A stretch of DNA of 25,051 nucleotides. Source: a virus. Location: positions 1-25,051 of IMG/VR virus record IMGVR_UViG_3300047320_000157. One strand, written 5' to 3'. The position numbers and the translations under genes were made by a program. The notes beneath the pieces were generated by a model, which saw nothing but the letters and a program-made list of their open reading frames with translations, had not been told where the DNA came from and searched no databases. Below are positions 21,846 through 25,051 of the stretch, one piece after another; positions within the stretch are counted from its first letter, which is position 1, and each line of letters begins with the position of its first letter.

Positions 21846-23575
21846 TCGAATATAGGGTCCCGGATTGATGCCATGAGCTGCTCAGCACCGCCAGAACCCT
21901 CGGTGACGATGCGCAGCACACTGCCAATTGTCATGGTCAGCGCTACTGCGCCGTCGATCTTGTTGTCGTCGCCCTGCTTGATCGGACGCACCACATCGTC
22001 GTTGCCTGGAAGGTTCTTGCCGATCACGTTGCCGATGCACCAGGTCATGATGGGGTTGCCGTCATGGTGGAATCGGCCAGCGGTGATCGCGGCTTCTAGC
22101 TCCTTCATGGCGTCCGACATGTTGGTGTAGTTCTGGGTGATCGTGATCGGATTGAAGCCTTCGTCGTCCAGGTCGTGGCTCAGGCCCGTGGCGCCGTGAG
22201 GGTCAATAGGCGACTCACGAAGAGGTGCAAGGTGGTTGGCCTCCATGGTGTCTTCCAAGATCTCGCGGTAATCGATCTCGGCGCCGTCAGTCACCTCCAG
22301 GTGCTTGGAGTTAATCCACGCCTGGTACCGCTCGGACATGCGCTTATTGTCGGTGTTGTAGGCTGTGTCATATGGCACCCAGAACTTCGGGCCCACGCTG
22401 TAGTAATGAGTCTTGCCATCGATCAGGCGCCAGAAGAGTCGAGCCCTGGAGTTCATATCCAGCTTTCGAGCCAGATCGAACCCTGCAATCCATTCCTGCC
22501 CTTCGAACTGTTCGAGCGTCAGCGTCGTGTCTTCGCAAGACTTCCAGTCTTCCATGTTGAAGAAGCCGGACTTGGCGCTCACCCACAGGTTCAGGTGCTT
22601 GGTCTTGAACGTGTTGGTAAAGCGCGCCGACCGAATTGCCCGGGCCTGTTGGCTCTCCAAGTACTCCTGGAATACCGAAACCCCATGGTTCGGGTTGGCC
22701 TTGGCCAGCATCTTCGGATCGGTCCAGTCGTCGCCGTCGTCGAGCGTCCAGATGAATCCGAACAGCTCGTCGTCGGGCACCGTCCCTTCGAGCATCTCGA
22801 TCACCTGGCGCCGCTTGTCGTAGCAAGGCCCTTCGATATCGGCGCCGGCGGTCGTGATGATGAACATCAGCGGCTGCCTGCGTGCGCCCATACCGGTGAG
22901 CATGGTGTCGTACTGGGCCGAGGTGCGGTGCTCGTGGTATTCGTCCACGATCGCGCAGCTGGGCGATGCACCGTCACCAGGATCGCCAATCAGCGGCTCG
23001 AAGCGACTGAAGTCGGACGGGATGTTCATGTTCGAGGCGTTGACCTCGATGCCGGCCGCCTGAACCAGCATTGGCGACTTAGCCACCATCAGCTTCGCCG
23101 GGCGGAAAACCTCCCAGGCCTGCTTCTCAGTAGTGGCGCCCGAGTACACCTCGGCGCCGAACTCACCGTCGGCAACGAACATGCTGATGCCGACGCCTGC
23201 CGCGATGACTGACTTACCGTTCTTGCGAGGCACCTCCCAGTAGCTCTCGCGAAACCGGCGGTGGCCGCCCTTCTTCTTGACCCACCCGAAGGTCACGGCC
23301 ATGCCGAAAAGCTGCCAAGGCTCCAGGCTGATCAGCTGACGCTTGAACGCCCATTCGCCTTTGGTGTGCGGGAGAAGCTGAATCAGCTTCAGCTTCTTCT
23401 CGGCCTTGGCCGGATCGAACTTGAAACGGTAGCCACGCTTGCGGCTGGCGGCCAGGTCGTCGAAGTGCCGCTGGATAGCCTGATGGATATACCGGCAGGC
23501 CGGCACCTTCCCACGGAGCACGGAGCGACCCCACGCCATCGCCTTATCGACGTTGGGGTGCAGGGCTTTGGTCAT
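21842..23575 (-). CDS. Terminase large subunit
   Basis: A 577-residue HK97 gp2/Terminase_1-type packaging motor. The ATPase has a Walker A variant PRKNGKS (116-122) and Walker B CAIVDE (207-212, catalytic Glu212). The C-terminal nuclease carries acidic residues in GFDLARKLD (Asp367) and in [10 protein letters not shown] (Asp541). It couples ATP hydrolysis to DNA translocation through the portal and cuts the concatemer at cos. The start ATG overlaps the small-subunit stop (TAATG). Full length and intact. Confidence 0.95.
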   Translation of the reverse strand: MTKALHPNVDKAMAWGRSVLRGKVPACRYIHQAIQRHFDDLAASRKRGYRFKFDPAKAEKKLKLIQLLPHTKGEWAFKRQLISLEPWQLFGMAVTFGWVKKKGGHRRFRESYWEVPRKNGKSVIAAGVGISMFVADGEFGAEVYSGATTEKQAWEVFRPAKLMVAKSPMLVQAAGIEVNASNMNIPSDFSRFEPLIGDPGDGASPSCAIVDEYHEHRTSAQYDTMLTGMGARRQPLMFIITTAGADIEGPCYDKRRQVIEMLEGTVPDDELFGFIWTLDDGDDWTDPKMLAKANPNHGVSVFQEYLESQQARAIRSARFTNTFKTKHLNLWVSAKSGFFNMEDWKSCEDTTLTLEQFEGQEWIAGFDLARKLDMNSRARLFWRLIDGKTHYYSVGPKFWVPYDTAYNTDNKRMSERYQAWINSKHLEVTDGAEIDYREILEDTMEANHLAPLRESPIDPHGATGLSHDLDDEGFNPITITQNYTNMSDAMKELEAAITAGRFHHDGNPIMTWCIGNVIGKNLPGNDDVVRPIKQGDDNKIDGAVALTMTIGSVLRIVTEGSGGAEQLMASIRDPIFE

Positions 23576-24060
23576 TATGTGCTCAGTAGTTGGGCGAATT
23601 CGTTGGTCGCTTTCTCCTTGTTGCCGCCAATCAGCCTGGTTCGGCTGGACGGGTCCAGGCCCAGCAGCGACCCGAAGGTCACCATCTGGCGCATTGTTTC
23701 GTTGGCCGCCGTGAGCGCGGGGTTCTTCATCGGCCCGCCGGTGGCACCGGCGACAACGATGCCGTGCTCGCGCACGGACTCCTGGGCCATCCGCCAGTTG
23801 TCGTATGCAACGCAGAAGGCCTCGACGTTGTGCAGATCCGTCAGCGCGACAACTTGCTCACGCAGCAACTCGGGAACGACCATCCGCCACATGCCGGCCG
23901 CGCGCTCGCTCAGCCAGTCAGGGGGATCGACATTCGTGACCTGTGAAAAAGTGGGCTCGGCCTTGTTCAGGGCGCGCTTGCCAGGATTTCCGGCCAGTGC
24001 TTTCTTGGCCGTCGGCTTGGGTTTGCGACCACGGCCGGCGACCGTGGCGGTGCCTCCCAT
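23575..24060 (-). CDS. P27-family terminase small subunit
   Basis: A 161-residue protein typical of the P27 family: the N-terminal basic [23 protein letters not shown], then [20 protein letters not shown] and a C-terminal region [28 protein letters not shown]. It recognises cos DNA and regulates the large subunit. The start ATG follows CCAGGAG with good spacing. It lies directly downstream of the probable cos region and is coupled to the large subunit gene. Confidence 0.95.
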   Translation of the reverse strand: MGGTATVAGRGRKPKPTAKKALAGNPGKRALNKAEPTFSQVTNVDPPDWLSERAAGMWRMVVPELLREQVVALTDLHNVEAFCVAYDNWRMAQESVREHGIVVAGATGGPMKNPALTAANETMRQMVTFGSLLGLDPSSRTRLIGGNKEKATNEFAQLLST

Positions 24061-24202
24061 CGCGCAACTCCTGGATTTTTAATTTCGCGGGTGTGAAAAA
24101 AAGGCTGAGGGCGCGGTCTAGAAGCGAAAAGGCCCAGACTTTCGACCCTCCCCCACCCCTTAAACGAGATTCCGTCTCATTTGAGCCGATTTTCCTGATT
24201 TT
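24061..24202. other. Probable cos region
   Basis: A 142-base gap between the HNH endonuclease stop and the small terminase. In HK97-like phages with the same gene order the cos site and terminase-binding sites are in this gap. On the minus strand it holds the purine-rich GGGGTGGGGGAGGG followed by TCGAAAGTC, an inverted repeat GAGACGGAATCTC, and a GC-rich patch CGCGCCCTC. The exact cut site cannot be fixed by eye. The gap is too small for a gene. Confidence 0.45.
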
Positions 24203-24595
24203 TCACGGAATTTCTGCTTTCTGCCGGCCTGAATTGCCGAATCCGCCGTCCTCGGCTGCGGTCTTTGCCGAATGACACGAATGGCAGAGGGCCTGCCAGT
24301 TGCCTCGATCCCAGAACAGCGACATGTCGCCTCGATGCGGCTCGATGTGGTCAACGTCAGTGGCCACGACCACCAGGCCCTTGGCCTCGCAGTGCCAGCA
24401 CAGCGGATGCTTGGCCAGCCACCCGGCACGGGCCTGCTGCCACTTGTAGCCATAGCCGCGGGAAGCACTGGATTCACGGGGCTTCTCACGCGCATGGCTC
24501 TTGAGCAAGTGCACGTGCGCATCACAGTAGCGAGGGTTACGGGTGAGCACGTTGCAGCCTTGGGCGTTGCATGGCTTCTGCGGCCTCAGCGGCAT
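24203..24595 (-). CDS. HNH endonuclease (terminase-associated)
   Basis: A 130-residue HNH nuclease. The motif runs TDVDHIEPHRGDMSLFWDRG (D82, H83), then GNWQALC (N99) and CHSCHSAKT, with paired cysteines C66/C69 and C104/C107 for structural zinc; a second Cys set, C9/C14/C24, lies at the N-terminus. In HK97 the equivalent protein (gp74) acts with the terminase in cos cleavage and is encoded next to cos, as here. The start ATG overlaps the previous gene by ten bases. Confidence 0.92.
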   Translation of the reverse strand: MPLRPQKPCNAQGCNVLTRNPRYCDAHVHLLKSHAREKPRESSASRGYGYKWQQARAGWLAKHPLCWHCEAKGLVVVATDVDHIEPHRGDMSLFWDRGNWQALCHSCHSAKTAAEDGGFGNSGRQKAEIP

Positions 24596-24762
24596 GGCGT
24601 GCCATCCATGTAGGTGCGGGCGGGGGCGTCCGGGTCTTGCTCGCCCTCAGCCATCGCCTGGATCAGTAGGTCGAGGCGCTGGGCGATCTGACTCAGCGAC
24701 TGAGCGCTGCTCTCTTGGGCGCGCACCTGCCTTTCCAGCAAGGAGATCAACTGATCGTTCAT
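24586..24762 (-). CDS. Small coiled-coil hypothetical protein
   Basis: A 58-residue protein: MNDQLISLLERQVRAQESSA forms a heptad-like helix continuing through IAQRLDLLIQAM, followed by an acidic linker and YMDGTPCR. The ATG at 24762 has an AAGG ribosome binding site eight bases upstream. The frame is open further to 24813, but residues there look random. It overlaps another small gene in a different frame over about 115 bases. Function unknown. Confidence 0.6.
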   Translation of the reverse strand: MNDQLISLLERQVRAQESSAQSLSQIAQRLDLLIQAMAEGEQDPDAPARTYMDGTPCR

Positions 24763-24823
24763 ACGCAACCTTGCTCCACTTCTTGATCCATTCACGCCGG
24801 GCGGCGCATCCACTACAGGCCAT
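24647..24823 (-). CDS. Small CxxC protein overlapping its neighbour out of frame
   Basis: A 58-residue frame from ATG 24823 to TGA 24647. The N-terminus MACSGCAARREWIKKWSKVA, with a CxxC pair and a Trp/Lys-rich helix, is typical of small phage proteins I have seen in Pseudomonas prophages; the remainder is basic and Pro/Arg-rich, as often found where a gene overlaps another in a different frame. Its start overlaps the stop of the preceding gene by eleven bases. If real, about 115 bases encode two proteins at once. Function unknown. Confidence 0.5.
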   Translation of the reverse strand: MACSGCAARREWIKKWSKVAYERSVDLLAGKAGARPREQRSVAESDRPAPRPTDPGDG

Positions 24824-25051
24824 GGCCTTCTACTAGTACGCTATCGCCGTCCACCACGAACACTACCGTCAGCAGAACCTGCCCTCCGACCTCGCTTACC
24901 AAGGCAGTACTAACCTGCCCCGGGAGGATTTCACCGGTATCGGCGTGCAGACCGAACAGCGAGCGCTTGTCGGGCTTTCCGAGCGTGTAGCGCCTGGATT
25001 CATCACCCAGAGCGGTGATGTCCACCTGTGGCGCGATCTGCTTCAGGGTCA
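24813..25051 (-). CDS. Hypothetical phage protein, 5' end cut by window edge
   Basis: The frame is open to the window edge; the last two bases (TG) preceded by an A would give ATG, so the gene probably starts one base outside the window as MTLKQIAPQVDITALGD. The visible 78 or so residues have no membrane segment: a beta-rich middle (RYTLGKPDKRSLFGLHADTG) and a hydrophobic strand GGQVLLTVVFVVDGDSVLV. The internal GTG at 25025 is a less likely start. Located at the upstream end of the packaging genes. No family recognised. Confidence 0.55.
   Translation of the reverse strand, partial: TLKQIAPQVDITALGDESRRYTLGKPDKRSLFGLHADTGEILPGQVSTALVSEVGGQVLLTVVFVVDGDSVLVEGHGL

Noticed and set aside
22175-23212. 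345-codon plus-strand frame
   Set aside because: Lies wholly antisense to the large terminase and has the Arg/Leu/Val-rich composition of a shadow of a GC-rich gene; no motif or ribosome binding site.
1-25051. CRISPR array, tRNA, integrase or insertion sequence
   Set aside because: No regularly spaced repeats, cloverleaf-like gene, tyrosine or serine recombinase motif, or transposase was seen on either strand.

Overview
The window is mostly the late (structural) half of a tailed, lambda/HK97-like siphophage, almost certainly a prophage. Its genes run on the minus strand from about 25.05 kb down to about 2.45 kb. Base composition and the style of the phage proteins suggest a Pseudomonas-type gammaproteobacterial host. 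That host call is inference: there is no rRNA, tRNA or recognisable chromosomal housekeeping gene here.

Read in the direction of transcription (high to low coordinates), the order is: a partial hypothetical gene at the window edge, two small overlapping genes and an HNH endonuclease; a 142-base gap that is the likely cos region; P27-type small terminase, large terminase, a 50-residue membrane protein, HK97-type portal, ClpP-like prohead protease, and an HK97-type major capsid protein that has an unusual hydrophobic N-terminus and keeps the HK97 cross-linking residues; then a head gene of unknown role, head-tail connector, head-tail adaptor, gp10-like protein, DUF3168 tail-completion protein, tail tube, tail assembly chaperone G with a lambda-type GGGAAAG slippery site giving a G-T fusion, tape measure, DUF1833 tail protein, NlpC/P60 peptidase, large tail-tip protein J, a small tail protein, an SGNH-esterase tail protein and a lectin-like protein. 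Most neighbours overlap by 1-10 bases or are separated by only a few bases, as expected of one long late operon. Three near-identical intergenic cassettes (intrinsic terminator followed by a TGGAG ribosome binding site) punctuate it at about 15.97, 7.32 and 3.36 kb.

The left part, downstream of the tail genes, is accessory. Two paralogous small acidic-tailed genes on the plus strand and a hexapeptide-repeat acyltransferase on the minus strand sit between the lectin gene and the lysin gene. The lysin is followed by a decayed Rz-like spanin gene, and no holin is visible. Beyond it lie a plus-strand gene with a possible HEPN-type Rx4H motif, a gene-poor stretch holding a frameshifted phage gene fragment and several inverted repeats, and the 3' part of a trypsin-like protease gene. 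The accessory genes are visibly richer in A+T than the tail and head genes, consistent with separate acquisition as morons.

The most interesting points are: the pairing of a tail-borne SGNH esterase and lectin with a prophage-encoded acyltransferase, which suggests (untested) surface-sugar acetylation and deacetylation; the programmed frameshift; the repeated terminator cassettes; the membrane-like extension on an HK97-type capsid protein; the possible HEPN moron; and the broken lysis cassette. No CRISPR array, insertion sequence, tRNA or integrase was found.
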